Shown here: in pieces, positions 63,683-64,000 of the stretch
Layout: every line of letters starts with the position of its first letter
Position numbering within the stretch: position 1 is the first letter of the stretch
The notes under the pieces: model-generated
What the model saw: only the letters and a program-made list of their open reading frames with translations
Database searches by the model: none
What the model was told of the DNA's origin: nothing
Assembly (NCBI GenBank): GCA_051294375.1
Contig: CM119270.1
Location: 3,378,784 to 3,442,783 of the forward strand
DNA: 64,000 nucleotides
Reading direction: 5' to 3'
Origin: Paraspadella gotoi
Lineage: Eukaryota > Chaetognatha
Translations under genes and position numbers: made by a program

Positions 63683-64000
63683 TATGTCGTTCACCAAAAA
63701 AAAATCATCTGAAACTTTCATTAAATGTTTTTTTTTCAAACTTAAGCAAGTGAAAGTTAATAGATTAAGCAGTGATCCACCATCAATCGTTGTGAGAAAG
63801 ATTTTGAAAAAGCGACGTGTCGATTTGTCTCACTCGAATTCTACTGGGCGATATAAATACAGTGGGAACGTCGAAAAACAAAATCACACTAATAATGATA
63901 ATAATCGCTTTATTCAATTTTAATCGAAAAATTAATATTGGCTCAGTAAAGATTATGTTTTTTAATAATATTGCTTTAAGGTATTGTCACTGTAGTACTG

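Overview
This is animal (metazoan) nuclear DNA. The genes have many exons with GT-AG introns of about 0.1 to 16 kb, and there are tRNA-derived SINE-like repeats, a hAT-like transposon, one nuclear tRNA gene and very dense (CT)n/(AG)n microsatellites. The gene set is a PP2A B56 regulatory subunit, a PALS1/Stardust polarity scaffold and a 2'-5' oligoadenylate synthetase (OAS). That set fits a marine invertebrate. OAS is known from sponges and several other invertebrate lineages and is absent from flies and nematodes, so a sponge is plausible, but I cannot fix the phylum. Thirteen N gaps, several flanked by simple repeats, and clusters of one-base indels inside conserved exons show a draft, unevenly polished assembly.

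Layout. 0-31 kb: one B56 gene (PPP2R5 alpha/epsilon type) in two halves of opposite orientation. Exons 1-3 are on the minus strand (30.87, 14.77 and 13.12 kb). Exons 4-8 are on the plus strand (220, 1937, 4566, 6288 and 10368). The halves do not overlap in content and meet at a normal exon boundary, so the left block is inverted by misassembly or by a real rearrangement. Its long first intron holds gaps, an LTR-like repeat pair with internal minisatellites, and other arrays. 31-35 kb: GC-rich sequence upstream of the B56 start, simple repeats and a composite SINE. 35.2-37.3 kb: two tandem minus-strand paralogues for small secreted proteins (126 and 140 aa) of a family I do not recognise. 38.5-40.7 kb: a second composite SINE with a 10-bp target-site duplication, a hAT-like element with an 8-bp duplication, and a tRNA-type SINE. 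41.6-46.4 kb: an intact eight-exon OAS-like gene (482 aa), with a 21-copy minisatellite starting exactly at its exon 3 splice donor. 48.6-57.2 kb: minus-strand PALS1 with the Par6-binding motif, two L27 domains, PDZ, SH3, HOOK and guanylate-kinase-like regions. 57.3-64 kb: repeats, a tRNA-Lys(CUU) gene, a minisatellite and a GC-rich island.

The genes do not form one pathway. B56 directs the PP2A phosphatase, PALS1 organises apical polarity, and OAS is an innate-immune type nucleotidyltransferase. The least familiar items are the secreted-protein pair and the splice-donor minisatellite in OAS.
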